A stretch of DNA of 64,000 nucleotides from Syncephalis plumigaleata (lineage: Eukaryota > Zoopagomycota > Zoopagomycetes > Zoopagales > Piptocephalidaceae): positions 310,001-374,000 of the forward strand of contig JAIXMF010000017.1 of NCBI GenBank assembly GCA_025201365.1. The letters are read 5' to 3'. Positions 48,087-60,930 of the stretch are shown piece by piece; position 1 is the stretch's first letter, and the number at the start of each line of letters is the position of its first letter. A model generated the notes under the pieces. The model saw only the letters and a list, made by a program, of their open reading frames with translations, was not told the DNA's origin and searched no databases. The position numbers and the translations under genes are program-made.

Positions 48087-50472
48087 GATGAATGTGTGGG
48101 ATATTAATCAATAGCAGTTAGAGAAAGAGCAGTTGTTTGAAGAGAACGGAATGAGTGTGGTGGTGGCGGAACACGTAACTAGAGCAGTAGCCAGATGTTA
48201 TAATAAGTATCAGTGTGAGTGGTGGTGGTGGTAAGAGTGAACAAGTGCGTATGGTCAGTAGTAGTAGCAGTAGCAATAGTATAGTAGTATGTATGCTTCT
48301 TATATCGGCAATACAGTCTACTCGTTGTCTTCTTTTGATAGTCGCGATACAATTTACTAGTGGAATGGTGTAGTAGTATGCTAAACACAAACACACGTAC
48401 ACAGAGATAAAGGTGGTAAAGTAGTAGAGGAGAGGCTTAATTGGAATAGGAAGAAATGGATACGCGCGCCTGTTCGCCTCGCGTCCTAGCTCTACAAATA
48501 AAAATGCGCTTGTTCAAGCCAGCCAAGCATGCGTTCATTCGCCTGCACGCCTATCCTGTCCGCATGTGTGCATTGTTGCTCCACACACATATAGACGCAC
48601 ATACGTACTCTTCTTTAGCGATTTCTATGCAAGACCATTGCTATCACATGTTGGTTCATTAAAGAAGTTTCCGTGGATTCGTCAACATCATCTGGCCTCA
48701 TTTGTCAACCACTGGAATTCGTTCATGTATTCCATACTGCAAACAGTGGTCATGGTCGTAACCATCGTGATAATGGATGTTTCTACAGAACATTCCATCC
48801 CAAAAATGGAGACACGCAATGTGAAAATGTTTATTCTACTTGATTAGTGTTTGCATATTTGTGTATCTATTTACCTATTTCTTTAGCTACTAAAGAGAGA
48901 ACAAGAGAGAGAGAGAGAGAGAAAGCAAGAGATAGATAGATAGATAGAATGCGTGCATGGATGGATGTGGATCTATCTGTGTATATATTGACAAAACCAT
49001 AAGGATTGGCCTTAGATCATGGCCATCCCGTACCATGTCAAATAATAAACCGACGTTTCTATTCATAATAAAGGTAAAAATAGCTATAAAACAATGACAA
49101 TAACAATAATAAGCGTGTCTTGGCGTGCAACTACTAGAGAACATGTAATAATCATATGAATTAAAGGATAATAATTCACGCACACATACATGCATACACG
49201 ATCGTCTATTGGTAATCTAAAATACAAGTAGCATTGCTATCTTTTCTACAATCTATGTTGTTGTAATTGCTACAACAAACGTGACTCTCCATCCACCGCT
49301 GAACATGCAATGGATCATCGGCGCTCCCATCGTGAAATGGATCATTGCATGTACGAACAAGTATAATGGGGATGATGATGATGATGATGATGATGCTAAA
49401 ATGTAATGGACTTTTACTTTATCCGTTATTCATTATGTAATCTAAGAATGAATAAACATGTCATTTAGAAACTAACAATAATAGACAACGTAGATTTGAG
49501 GATCGTTTACATTACTTGTCCATTTACATTTCTCGTTACCTATTACGAAATGCGTCATTGTGGACATGGTTCTCGTAGTCGTGGTCGTTGTCGTGTCGCT
49601 GTCGTTGTACCTTGTTCATCCGTCGGATCAGGCCTTGTCCGCTCACCCCGCGCACGCGTAATTAAGATCTCCTTTTAGTATCCATCATGTTTGGACCAGA
49701 AAACTCTCCTTTTCCCTGGTAGTTGCGACGGTCTATCATGGCCGAGCAAACACGCAGACCAATAGAAAAAGGGGCGTTAGTCATGGAAATGAGGTGAACG
49801 ACGAGTTAAGTGGCTAGCACAGCCGAATGGAAGAGACAGACTAACTAACAGCTGATAGACTGATGATGGACTGATGATAGATAGATAGAAAGATAGCAAA
49901 CGGATAGGATGGCGGTTCTTTTTCTTCTACTTTACTTACCCGCATGTCGACGTGCATCTGCTTACTTACTCGTCATTTGTATTATTACCACTACCATTGA
50001 TTCATCTTCATTTAAATCAAAACAATCGAACGTTAAATGTGTGTGTGTGTACGCGTGTGTATGACCCATTACCATACCATATCATCCATATCATCTTTCT
50101 TGTGTGTGTGCCACTATTAATGCCAGCTATATCATCCTCTCAATCTTACATCTTCTCCTACTTCTCTACTACTACTACCACTACTGCTACTACTTCCAAT
50201 ACTACTGCTCTGCTGCTGCTACTACCACCACACTTTTATCTTTGTTTATTCCCGCTAATCCGCTCTCTTCTTCTTCTTCTTCTTCTTCTTCTTCTTCTGC
50301 CCTATCCAACCAGTATTTCACTCTTATTTTGCCTTGTTGCATCGATACTTTAGAATTTCCTTTTTTGAGTCTTCATTTTATACGAAATACGCTTTTTGGT
50401 AATTTTATATTACTGCTCTCTCTCTTTCAATTGCAATTATTATCATCATCATCTTTATTATTCGAATTGAAT
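48087..50472. other. Largest intergenic region, no gene seen
   Basis: 2.4 kb with many simple repeats: GTGGTGG (48155-48232), GAGAGAGAGAGAGAG (48907-48922) followed by GATAGATAGATAG, GATGATGATGAT (49371-49394), GTGTGTGT (50038-50050), and a CTT/TTC run (50267-50297). The open frames are low complexity. The CT-rich final 400 bp is the likely promoter and leader of the velvet gene. I find no tRNA or repeat element. Confidence 0.5.
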
Positions 50473-52583
50473 ATGTCGTCGTTCATGTCGGTCACCTCAG
50501 AGTCAATCGAACATGACTGCGAGTTCATGGTGTTTCAACAGCCGCAACGGGCTCGTGCTGCCAACAGTAAAGATGCCAGTAAGTGAAATGATTCTAACTA
50601 AAATAGTATCAACAACATATTTTCTCTTATCCTTTGCTAACATGCTTGCCTCATGTCCCCTTTCCCCTCCCCTCATTCATGCGGCTGTCGTCATTGCCCA
50701 CGTGTAGCGGAACGTCGAGCCGTTGATCCGCCGCCAGTCTTGAAGCTAACCTTGCCTACCTCGACACCTGTGGCCGAGGATTGCACTAAATACATTGCAT
50801 TGGCAGTGCTCATGCCACCCACAGGATTGAAGGATGGCGCGCTAAATGATGCTCCTATCACTCCTGCTACCACCGCTACACATACTAGCATGGCAGTGGG
50901 TACATGGGCATCGGCTGCTTATTTACTGCGTAGCGTAGAGGAATCCGAGGAACGCGACATATTTTTTATTTTCCCCGATTTGGGCGTTAAACGATCTGGT
51001 ATCTTTTGCATCCATTTTTTGCTATATGAACGTACAGGGTAAGTGTACAAACGAAGTGCTTATTATTTCTTGGTATTGATTGCTTATGCTATATAAATGA
51101 TTAATATAATGATTACCATCTAGAACTACGTTAAAGTGGTTGAAATCAGCCACATCCAATCCATTCACCGTGTATTCAGCTCGACTATTCCCTGGTGTAC
51201 TAGGTAAGAACATTCGTGAACACTAGTCTATTAACTCCAGTGATTAACATTGAATTTCCTCCTCGTTTAATTTAGAATCCACCATGCTATCACGTATTTT
51301 CGTTAGTCAAGGCGTGAAGATCCGTCTAAGAAATAGTCAACACACGGAAAAGTAAGTAGAGAACCCGGTTTGATATGCGTAACAATTGCATTTTTGCATT
51401 GTTATCCACTAATGCTTATAGCTAACATGTTGTTGCTAGTCAATTACCGTTGAAAAACGAGAACAATAACAATCCACGCTTATTGCCGGGTCGTTATTTA
51501 CTTGCACCATCCGGTGTACCAACCGAGTCAAGTCGATCCAGCTCTAATTCCATTTCCATGTCGTTAAGCAGTCGAGGTGCATCCCCTATCGCGCCATACG
51601 TTGCGGGCCATTATATGCCTGCAACAGAGTGTGCTTTCATGAATGACAAGCCTGGTTTCATTAGTAGCGGTACACGCTTGTCATCAATAATCAGCTCTCA
51701 TTTGGAACCATATCAAACCCGAATTTTTTGACAAAACGCTCGTTCGATCAAGTGTCAATGGATGGCAAGACTAGCTACGCTAAACGACCACGACTAAGTG
51801 TAGGGCCTTCCAATAGTACATCACCATCGAGACAAGCACGTAGCATGCCGTATACTACTACCGTCCAGGAGGCAAGCATCAATGAAGGGAAGGAGCGACC
51901 GATAGCCATACCCGTCACACGTAATAGAACTTTTGCAAAACATCAAGATATCCTACACCATAATAATACTAGTAATAGTAGTAGTAATACACTAATAGCA
52001 ACTACATCAGCCACCATGACCCCATCGCATAGCCATTCGAATACTAATACCAACACTAATAACAATGCCAATATAGCTTGCAATCCAGATAATGTGCACA
52101 CATGTTGTACTTGTGCCATGCATACGCCATCTACTAGCAATCCAATGGCACTCGTCTCCCACCCATCTCATCGCTTTATCTTGATGACTGGCCATCATCC
52201 TACGATAGTGGCAACCCTCTACACTATACATCCATTTTAAATCCATGCTAATGATGAATGGCGGTGCTGGTGGTACAGGAGCGATAACCCCTTCATCCGA
52301 GTATCCTCCCTCCTATCCTCGTGGATCATTCAGACCGGTACCACAAGATGTGTTTCTACCGAGGATAACACCGATTGCCATGCCAAATCGTACCGATCGA
52401 CCGGACACGTCTAGTGTTCACGTACACGACCTGGTGTCTACACGGGAACCGACTAAACAATCGTCGACAGGGCATTTTGACTCGACTAGGCATTCAACGG
52501 GACCATCCTACACACAGCAGCCACCTTCGCATCCGGAACAAACGAGAGGCATAATCGGCCATGCGTCGTCCATGCACTTTTAA
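50473..52583 (+). CDS. Velvet-domain transcription regulator
   Basis: Fungal developmental and secondary-metabolism regulator family (VosA/VelB/VelC/VeA). Exons: 50473-50578, 50708-51038, 51124-51203, 51276-51351, then from 51440. The velvet domain covers about residues 15-200: FQQPQRARA, RRAVDPPPVLKLTL, IFFIFPDLGVKRSGIF, then FTVYSARLFPGVLESTMLSR and SQGVKIRLRN, which is the typical signature (yeast-like Rel-fold DNA-binding surface). The C-terminal part is Asn/Ser-rich with KRPRLS as a possible nuclear signal. In the last exon the frame breaks in a T run (51724-51729, six T where seven would continue as FLTKRSFDQ) and probably again near 52238; the tail to 52583 is therefore tentative, and the protein could stop at 52240. 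Which velvet class it belongs to cannot be decided by eye. Confidence 0.88.
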
Positions 52584-53528
52584 TTGCTTATGTTTTATTT
52601 TTCCTTCCGTGTGTATAACTTATCCTGTATTTAATCTTATTCAATATGTGCGAGCACATAATTATTTGCCTTGTTTATCATTGTTTATCATCTTTATACC
52701 CCATCCTTATAAACTCTATTCGAAATTATTCATTTATAACGCATTATATGCTATATAGCAATATACGATAAATAAATTAGATTTGCATTTATTATGATTA
52801 CTGACCAAGTAAAGGTAAACTTGTAATAATAAAAAGAGAAAACATCATCGGTTACCCCATTTTGATGCAATCCCACAATCGTACCGCACATTCGGGGTAA
52901 ACTGGCACGCCATTCCATTCATACTCGCATGTCCGATTTCCTTACTTTCATTTAAACCGTTATCTAACACTCACTAATGATCTAGCAAGGTGATTTACGT
53001 TGCTTTGCCTATATGATCATTGGTATTATCGAGTTAACGGAGAACGAGTGATAGCGTCTAGTTAAGGCGCTGTCGAGTGCACGTTATCCAACTCACCAGT
53101 TGACACGCTTCCATCGTTCGGCTGGCCTAACGGGCCCAACAGCCTACTTGTCTACAATAATAATAATAATAATAAATTGATCATGCTAGCACTGCTGGTA
53201 AACTATATTCAGTGTTGAGCAACAAGAAGATGCTATTAATAGTATGACGATATGCATATAGTAATAGCTCGTGCAATTAATTAGAAGCATCATGCGCGAA
53301 TCTAAATAGGAAATGTCCACAGTTTTGGATACTAAGCACGTGGCTGTACTCCATCTCAGCTCGCGCTTCCTCCATAATTAGATGTATAAATGAGTTTGAT
53401 CGATTTTCTTTTCATGAATCGACACCATCTCTTTCTCAATATACATCGCGTACTACTTCTCCTACAATCCTATTACACTTGACATTCTTTACGTACTACT
53501 AGATTATTGCCTACAACAAGTATCAAAA
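52584..53528. other. Intergenic, no gene seen
   Basis: AT-rich, with an ATAATA run (53155-53173) and a GC-richer segment (53040-53150) that I could not fold into a known RNA by eye. The end (53380-53528) is the likely promoter of the kinase-like gene, with a TGTATAAATGAG motif at 53382. Confidence 0.4.
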
Positions 53529-54825
53529 ATGCTACTGGATAAAACCTTATTGGCAACCATTATTCTCGCGACTCTAAGCTATAAAACATCATACGTACAT
53601 GCGACACAGGATAAACTACATGGTAACTAGCCTCTTGACTAGCATTCGATGCATGCAAACTCACTAATCCAACTGTCAATCCAGGCGATCCGGGAATATA
53701 TGCAGCCGGTCGTCTCTATGTGGATGACAACCTCAAGTCGCTTAAATTAAGCAATCTAAAATGGATTGGAGACGATGGCACCGCAAGCTTTGCCGTTGCG
53801 CACTGGGACAAGCAGCCGGCCTTTCTCAGATGCGATACCTTTATGGGGAGGGAAGACAATATATTCGATGTAATAAATGATCATTATTCAATAGAGATAT
53901 CATACTACTACTAATCTAATCTCTTCCTTCCTCATAGATTCTAATGAAATACAAAACTAGTCTTCAGCCTAGTAATCCCATTGGTGTACGCCGGACTCAA
54001 CAACCGTTGTTTAAGTTTGTATCACCGGAATACTACAATAAACAGGTGGTTAAAAAGGCCAATTGCTTTGTCTACACATTTGCTGCTGGTAAAACGTTGA
54101 ATTCACACTTGAAATGGAAGCCGGTGCAGGGCAAAAAGGAGGAACGGTCGCCAGAAGAAGTCTAATGGCTTTTTATAAAGTGTTGCCCCAAATACTTCAA
54201 GGTAGAGAATATAGACAGCATCACATTTACTTGAGTATACCGATAGCTAATATAGTACGTAGGAACTGTTTATCTACACTATGCCGGTGTGGTACATAAT
54301 GATTTACGTAACCCTGAAAGTAAGTACATGGATTGTGACGAAATCATCTACTAATACCGCATAGATACCATGGTGCACCAAGCATCTGCCACTAGTGAAC
54401 CTACGGTAACTATAGTTGACTATGGTAATGCAGTTCCGTTAGACGAGGAAGAGAAGGCCAAGCTACACAAAGCTAAACCAAGAAGGAACGAACAACTCGA
54501 GGAAGATGAGATCCTCCGATGTCAAGTGGACAACATGGATCTTGCTCACTTAATCCAGGATCACATCATGGCTTATACACCAAGTAAAGCGGTGGTCGAG
54601 AAGAGAAAGGCATTCAAGTATCAGAATTTACTGAGTAAAACAAAGATGCTTAAAAAGCCATCGCCATTCCCCGATACCAATTCCATAGAAGAAGTGCTAT
54701 ATCACAATTACGAGGTTGCTCGTAGCGCTCAAAAGATACTCGCCACCAAAGGATCCCATTGCATGTCTACCATCAATGCCCTTGAGCTATTGCAGAATTC
54801 GCTCATTTTCTATCCTGGCATTTAG
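53529..54825 (+). CDS. Secretory-pathway protein-kinase-like protein
   Basis: Exons 53529-53622, 53685-53869, 53938-54201, 54263-54319, 54365-54825; about 353 residues. N-terminal signal peptide (LLATIILATLSYKTSYVHA) predicts entry to the ER. The rest reads as a divergent kinase fold: beta strands in the N-lobe (TASFAVAHWDKQPAFLRC), hinge-like CFVYTFAAGKTLNSHL, helix LMAFYKVLPQILQG, catalytic loop HNDLRNPEN (Asp and Asn present) and VTIVDYGNA in the DFG position. The usual VAIK lysine and glycine loop are not obvious, so activity is uncertain. The frame is one base short at 54163 (TT expected); without that base a stop follows, so a true pseudogene cannot be excluded. The 54202-54262 intron is deduced because it restores QILQGTVYLHYAGVV. 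I do not recognise a named family. Confidence 0.68.
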
Positions 54826-55245
54826 AAATAAATAGACTGACTTACACGACCGTCAAAATGTTTTTCAATTTTACAATTTCATTTATATTATAACAAAGCT
54901 TGTTTCTATCTATCGAATGATATGCAAATGATAGTAGGTTAATTAATCAGCGATATCGTGTTGTAATACGACAAACATTGGCCACCTCGCATAACTGGAC
55001 TGATCCCAATTTGGTTCACATTTATGCCATCATTGATACAGTGTTTTCATCGATAGCGCATTTCTTTAACATTTGTTTATTATAATAGATTAACAATTGT
55101 ACCATATCACCATGAATGCCGATCGATAATCGCAGTATTAATGCATTATATCGTAAAAGAATCTGCGCAATGATAACGAGAATGGCGTGACGAAATCAAT
55201 CGACTACGCTTTCTTAATCCCTTTTTAATATCAATTACGTTTACC
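54826..55245. other. Intergenic, no gene seen
   Basis: 420 bp between the kinase-like gene and HEM13, AT-rich; must contain the HEM13 promoter but no element stands out. Confidence 0.4.
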
Positions 55246-56806
55246 ATGTTTGCGCGTTCCTCTACAAAGATCAGCAATATTGCCGCGAGAGTGGCAGGCA
55301 ATAGTCGTATGAAACGTCCTAGTGCAGTATTACGGTAATTGCATATGCTTACAAGTACCTTTAACGGAATAACAAGAACTAAAACGTGTATCCCCTAGAC
55401 ATAACAGCTTAATTAGTCGTGGACCATGCTATTCAACTGGCACTACTTCCGAATCTACGAAACCAGCAACCAATGCACAACGTAACAATATCATTCTCGG
55501 TGTCAGGCCTTACTCGCCTAAGCGGTTTTATTAGCTATCGACGAGGTAAACGATTACAACGTGAAGCTAAAGTAAGTGACAACATTAGTATAGATAATAA
55601 CACACAATAAATATCCATCCTATTATTACTATTATCTAATCATCTATTGATCGTTCTAGTCTGTCTTGTCGGCATCATCGGCATCGGCATCGCCATCTAC
55701 TGATCAACCATCCGCCAGTGATGTGACATCGATGAAACCAACGGCAAGTATACGAATGACATGTCCTACTTTATTTGATCTATTAATACCAGTTATATCT
55801 TCATTTTATTATAGGTGGAGGCTGACTTTCCACCATTACCAGCGAGACTTGCCGACACGAGTAATACGCATCCTGCTATGCGTGATCGTATGCAACGCTT
55901 TGTCATGGAGCTACAACGTCAAATAGTCACCGAGTTATCCGCGCTGGATGGCACACCGTTTCACGTAGAGGCATGGAAACGCGATGAAGGCGGTGAAGGC
56001 ATTTCATGCGTACTACAAGGTGGTCGTGTCTTCGAGAAGGCCGGCGTCAATATCTCCATCGTACACGGTCAATTGCCCGAGGCAGCGGTACGTCAAATGC
56101 GTGCTGATCACAAGGATCTCGATCCTAGCAATGCACCCTATCCATTCTTTGTGGCGGGTATTTCACTCGTGTTGCATCCGCATAACCAAAGGCACCCACC
56201 GTCCATGCTAACTACCGCTACTTCGAGGTGGAGCAAGGTGAGGGTAAGCCGCCCGTTTGGTGGTTTGGCGGTGGTTGCGATCTCACCCCATCCTATCTGT
56301 ACGTGGAGGATGCCAAGCACTTCCATCAAACGTTGAAAGACGTGTGCGAACGACATCGCAAGGGTAGTTATCGCGACTACAAGCTATGGTGCGACGACTA
56401 CTTTGACGTGAAGCATCGAGGTGAACGTCGCGGTATTGGCGGCATCTTCTTCGATGATCTCAACACATGTTCACAGGAGGAGGCATTCGCATTCGTACAG
56501 GATGCCGGTCGTAGTTTCCTTCGATCCTACCTGCCCATCCTTAAACGACGTATGAATGAGCCGTATACCGTCGAGGAGAAGCAGTGGCAACAATTACGAC
56601 GTGGTAGATACGTGGAATTCAATTTGGTACATGATCGTGGCACGAAATTCGGACTAGCCACACCTGGCCCGCGTATTGAGAGTATTCTCATGTCGCTACC
56701 ATTGACTGCTCGCTGGCAGTATCAGCATGTGCCCACACCTAATAGTAATGAGGGACAATTATTAGCGGTGCTACGTAAGCCACAAGATTGGATTCCTCTA
56801 GATTAA
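55246..56806 (+). CDS. HEM13: Coproporphyrinogen III oxidase (aerobic)
   Basis: Oxygen-dependent decarboxylation of coproporphyrinogen III to protoporphyrinogen IX in haem synthesis. Exons 55246-55334, 55417-55571, 55660-55743, 55815-56806. The N-terminus ([18 protein letters not shown], then [11 protein letters not shown]) is a mitochondrial presequence, unlike the cytosolic yeast enzyme, followed by a hydrophobic/basic stretch ([17 protein letters not shown]). Catalytic domain: [44 protein letters not shown], and the family signature [15 protein letters not shown] followed by [24 protein letters not shown] ends it. The frame is broken at CC (56186-56187), where CCC restores [18 protein letters not shown], and there is a further disturbance in exon 2 (about 55500). 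Intron 3 begins GCAAGT. Ends 9 bp from the convergent C3HC gene. Confidence 0.93.
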
Positions 56807-56815
56807 ACTATTTTA

Positions 56816-58482
56816 TTATTTTGATACAGATGAACGTTTCACAGAAGAAGTACGTAGTAGATTGCGTACATAGGCCAATGCATCCGTAGGAGATACATTT
56901 GTCTAAGGGAATAAAAGCAAAGAGTATGATATACATATACATGTACATGTATGTATTAGTGTGTGATTGTATGTAATACAACTAAAACCATATACGCGAT
57001 AATACTTACTACAACAGAAGTGTTTTGTGATGTTGATGACGCGGTATGATTCCTACTAGCAAGCGTACAAATATCATGTACGATATACTCCCAACCAGCT
57101 AATGGCGTGGATGTACCCGTGGATATACCGCGATTATTTACTTGCTTTCTAATCCATGGACAATACCATCGATGTTCTAGTGCAGGATCACATGGCAATG
57201 ACTCTGTCTCGATTATTGATTCATGATGATATTGATGCTGATTACTATTACTAGTAGCAGTGTTACTATTCTGCTCCTGTTCTGGTGTAGTATTGGTCAA
57301 TGGTGTATACAAGGTGAAATCTACACGTTGATAGCATAAATCACATTGTACTACCGGTGTTGTACAGTTGCTATCCTCTCGCCAACCATAGATGGCTAGG
57401 GCAATAATATTCGATTGATAGACCGTATCAAGTGATGCCATGACAGGTAATGATGCAGCCCATTCTAATAGGGTAGGCATGAAAGATGCCAGCTATCATC
57501 AATGAACAAGTATGTGGATACACTCATTAATGAGACTATTCACTATGTATACGAAATAACACTAATACATACCGATGTTTCTATTACAATTGGTAGCTGA
57601 TTCTTCCATCGTATTATACCAGCAATACGATCTTTGAGTGCCGTTTCATTGACAGTACGTGATTGCATAGGAAATCGATAGATTGACTCTATACAATAAT
57701 AAGCATTGATTACATTTATCAACTAACTAGCTAGCTTGTATAGATTATGCTTACCATCACAGGGTCGTTCATGCCAGGGACATACTGTCTTATGAGTAGT
57801 TAATAGTTGTGATTGATAACTTGATAAATATCATCTACATCCATTGCACATTAGTGACAATCGTAGTCATAGCAGTAGTAATGATATGATAATAGCTTAC
57901 TGAATTCCGGTGTGTCTGCCACAACACTGCTTAGATCGACGATTAAGCGTGCATGACAAGTAGGACACGCTAGTAGATCCGCCTTCTCGTTGATCCATCC
58001 ATGACGTGCACATACCACTGGACTAAGTGCCTCGGGTTTATCAAACCAAGTAGTGACGTGTCATCAGCAGCAGCAGCAATCCCATCTACTAGTTAAATAA
58101 TACAACGTATAGTACATTATTCATGATAGTATTGCCTCTACGTACACATACAAAAGGATATCTTATAGGAAGCAAGTCGTTTCAATAGATCGGCTCTACT
58201 CCATGGCCGATAAGGACCAAGTATACCCTCGTCTTCCTGCGAACCTATAGTCTTTGTGACAGGTGATAATGGCGACGATACACTAGTTATTACTAAGAAT
58301 TAGCACATATGTATATACGTGTATATATCTACTTGGTGTAGAGGCTACCTTGCACCAAATTGAACTACACTACGATGCGTCAGTGGTCTCTTATGTTGTG
58401 TTGCATGTGTTGATTCATCAAGTGCACTGAATACTTGAGCTAGCTTCCTTTTAGTAATAAAGTTATTAGTATGGTTCTGCAT
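56816..58482 (-). CDS. C3HC zinc-finger protein (NIPA/Rsm1 family)
   Basis: Nuclear protein family including human NIPA (ZC3HC1, an F-box-like and nuclear-basket protein) and fission-yeast Rsm1 (mRNA export). Seven exons: 58349-58482, 58152-58282, 57901-58088, 57755-57834, 57573-57688, 57010-57492, 56816-56902. Two family blocks: the C3HC finger, YRPWSRADLLKRLASYK then WFDKPEALSPVVCARHGWIN and LLACPTCHARLIVDLS, HKTVCPWHERPCDES (Cys, Cys, His, Cys ligands); and the Rsm1-like second half, LALAIYGWRED and CDLCYQRVDFTLY with HRWYCPWI. The frame is one base short at two places (about 58054 and 57818). C-terminus ends in LRTSSVKRSSVSK. Shares a 231-bp divergent promoter with ALG1. Confidence 0.85.
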
Positions 58483-58713
58483 AATTGCTAATTCAATAAA
58501 GAGAAAAGAAGAAACAGATAAAGAAGTTACATGTAAAGGTTTCAAGGAGATGACGCTTCTTCTTTCAACGTCAAAATACAGCAGCTAAGTGAATTCACCG
58601 CATCTTTCCTCTTCCTCTTCCTGTTCTTCTTTCAGCAATCACCTTTCCATATTGACACTAGTTAGTTTTACGTCTTCTCTCCTTCTCCTCTCTACGCACA
58701 CACATATATAACC
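58483..58713. promoter_or_regulatory. Divergent promoter, C3HC gene / ALG1
   Basis: 231 bp between start codons. Pyrimidine-rich (TCCTCTTCCTCTTCC at 58607-58622) towards ALG1; CACACACATATATA at 58696-58710 just before its ATG. Confidence 0.45.
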
Positions 58714-60764
58714 ATGCCGCTTTTATTGACTATACTGTTGTGTCTATTGGGACTAGGTGTGGTAGTGGGTAGTGCCGCATATATTATTATACAGCGTGCC
58801 CTCGTCTCTCCTCCTACTCCACCAGCGTCTAATGCATACAAGCGTGCCACCGAGAAACGCGCTATGATTGTGGTACTAGGTGATATCGGTCACTCACCTC
58901 GCATGCAGTATCATGCACGTTCACTAATGGAACACGGCTATCAAGTGGATATGGTCGGGTATTCCGGTAATATTGACGCGTCCGTAACATACTAGTTATT
59001 AGTTGACTAACGTGCATATATGCACATTATTATTGTTGCTGGGGATATATTAGGTGCTCAACCTCTTTCAACACTATTGGATTCACCACTAGTTCATTTT
59101 CACTATTTGGTATCACCACCACGCTTGCCAGCGAATACACCAAAACTACTATTTCTAGCATATGCTCCATTCAAGATAATCTATCAAGTACTCGTGCTAA
59201 TACGTACAATGCTATGGACGACACCATCACCTGATTTCATACTTATTCAGGTAGTTAAGAAGTATTGCATCAATGCTACTAGTGTTAACCTATCTATGAT
59301 GATGCAGAATCCACCAGCTATTCCATTACTCGTTGTAGCTCGTCTTGTGGCCGGTCTACGTCGATCACGTCTAATTATTGATTGGCATAACTTTGGCTAC
59401 ACCATTCTTGGTCTTAATCTTGGTGCTCGACATCCTGTAGTTAGAATAGCAGAATGGTATGTCCCACATCATACTACATGTTAATATATATACTAGTTAA
59501 CATACTAATCCATCACTAATCGATTAGGTATGAGCGTATTTTTGGTGGCAATGCATATGCTCATTTATGTGTAACAAAAGCAATGGCTCTTAAATTACGA
59601 AATGACTGGCAACTATGGTAATTGCTTGTATTCTACTTTATTTATTCATTGGTTACTAATGAATGTCATTGTTATTATTTGTTGTTAGTGGCCCTATTTA
59701 CACATTATATGATAGAGCACCTGATCAATTTCATCGATTAGATCTAGCAGAGAGACATGAAGTAAGTTATTATGATCAGCTATATCATTTATTAATATCT
59801 ATTATGTAGTTATTTACTCGTTTAGCTATGTCTAAACAATTAATTAATACACCAGTAAATACTACTAATAATGACAATGATGACAATGACAATGATGTAA
59901 ATGCACCAATATGGACGGAAACCATTGATTCATTAGAGCAGACATTATGGACTGAACGAGCATCTTCTCAAAGTGTCGTCGTTGAACGATCAAATCGTCC
60001 TGCATTACTTGTAACAGCCACCAGTTGGACAGCCGATGAGGATTTGATCTATTACTTGATGCCATTACGCGTTATGATCAGCGTGCTATCGATAATCCTA
60101 ATTACCACCAATTGTATTGATCATTACGGGTAAAGGTCCGCTTAAGCAGCATTACGAAACAATCATGCAATCCATGTCACTCTCTCGTGTACGTATGGCT
60201 ACTGCATGGTTAGCCATAGAAGATTATCCACGCTACTAGGTAAATATATATACATACATAGAGAGAATATTATTCATTAGATGGTAACACATTTGCTATT
60301 ATTAGGTTCAGCAGATATTGGTATATCATTACATGCTTCATCATCGGGTCTCGATCTACCGATGAAGGTGGTCGATATGTTCGGTTGTGGATTACCTGTA
60401 TGTGCATTAAACTTTAACTGGTAAGTGTATTCTACTTAGACAATATACTATAATAGAATGCTAATTGTTCAATATTCAGTATTGATGAATTGGTACAACC
60501 CAATAGTACTGGATTACTATTTGATACGAGTAATGAATTAGCAGATCAATTAGAGGTAATAGTATTGTTTATTAATGCTGTCATTGTTACTCATTCATTG
60601 TATACACTACAATTACTAGATGTTATTGTCACATTCCCTCATCAACAAGATCAATAGATCGCTTACGACGTAATATAACAACAGCTCATCAACATCGATG
60701 GACAGAGAATTGGAATAGTGTAGCATGGCCATTATTTACATCGAATGATAGGATACTCATATGA
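58714..60764 (+). CDS. ALG1: Beta-1,4-mannosyltransferase ALG1
   Basis: Adds the first mannose to GlcNAc2-PP-dolichol on the cytosolic ER face in N-glycan synthesis. Exons: 58714-58966, 59054-59250, 59308-59456, 59528-59617, 59689-59761, 59826-60239, 60306-60420, 60480-60555, 60620-60764. N-terminal membrane anchor ([20 protein letters not shown]). GT33/GT-B hallmarks: [57 protein letters not shown], and the nucleotide-sugar binding end [37 protein letters not shown]. The frame breaks several times by one base (around 59761, 60046, 60112, 60236 and 60655), each mended in reading by one more base in a short run; with so many, either the sequence quality is poor here or the gene is decaying. 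Convergent with TSC2, 166 bp apart. Confidence 0.9.
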
Positions 60765-60930
60765 TTAAGGATATAATAAAAGAAACGAAAGAAAAGCATC
60801 ATTGATTTATTTTGCGGGATTTAATACAGATAAAACTAAAGAGAAAAGAACACTTTTTGTTAATAGTAAGCAAGTATATATATGTATATATTGTATATAT
60901 ACGTAGGCATATCATTGTGGTTATTGTAGT

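Noticed and set aside
48118-48402. Minus-strand open frames upstream of NCS1
   Set aside because: They consist of simple-repeat translations (Leu and Thr runs) and lie in the NCS1 promoter.
53040-53150. GC-richer stretch considered as a structural RNA or tRNA
   Set aside because: No A/B-box pair, no acceptor stem and no conserved RNA motif could be recognised by eye.
54163-54262. Kinase-like gene as an obvious pseudogene with many stops
   Set aside because: Most stops fall inside a 61-nt GT-AG intron (54202-54262); only one one-base loss remains, of the same kind as in housekeeping genes nearby.
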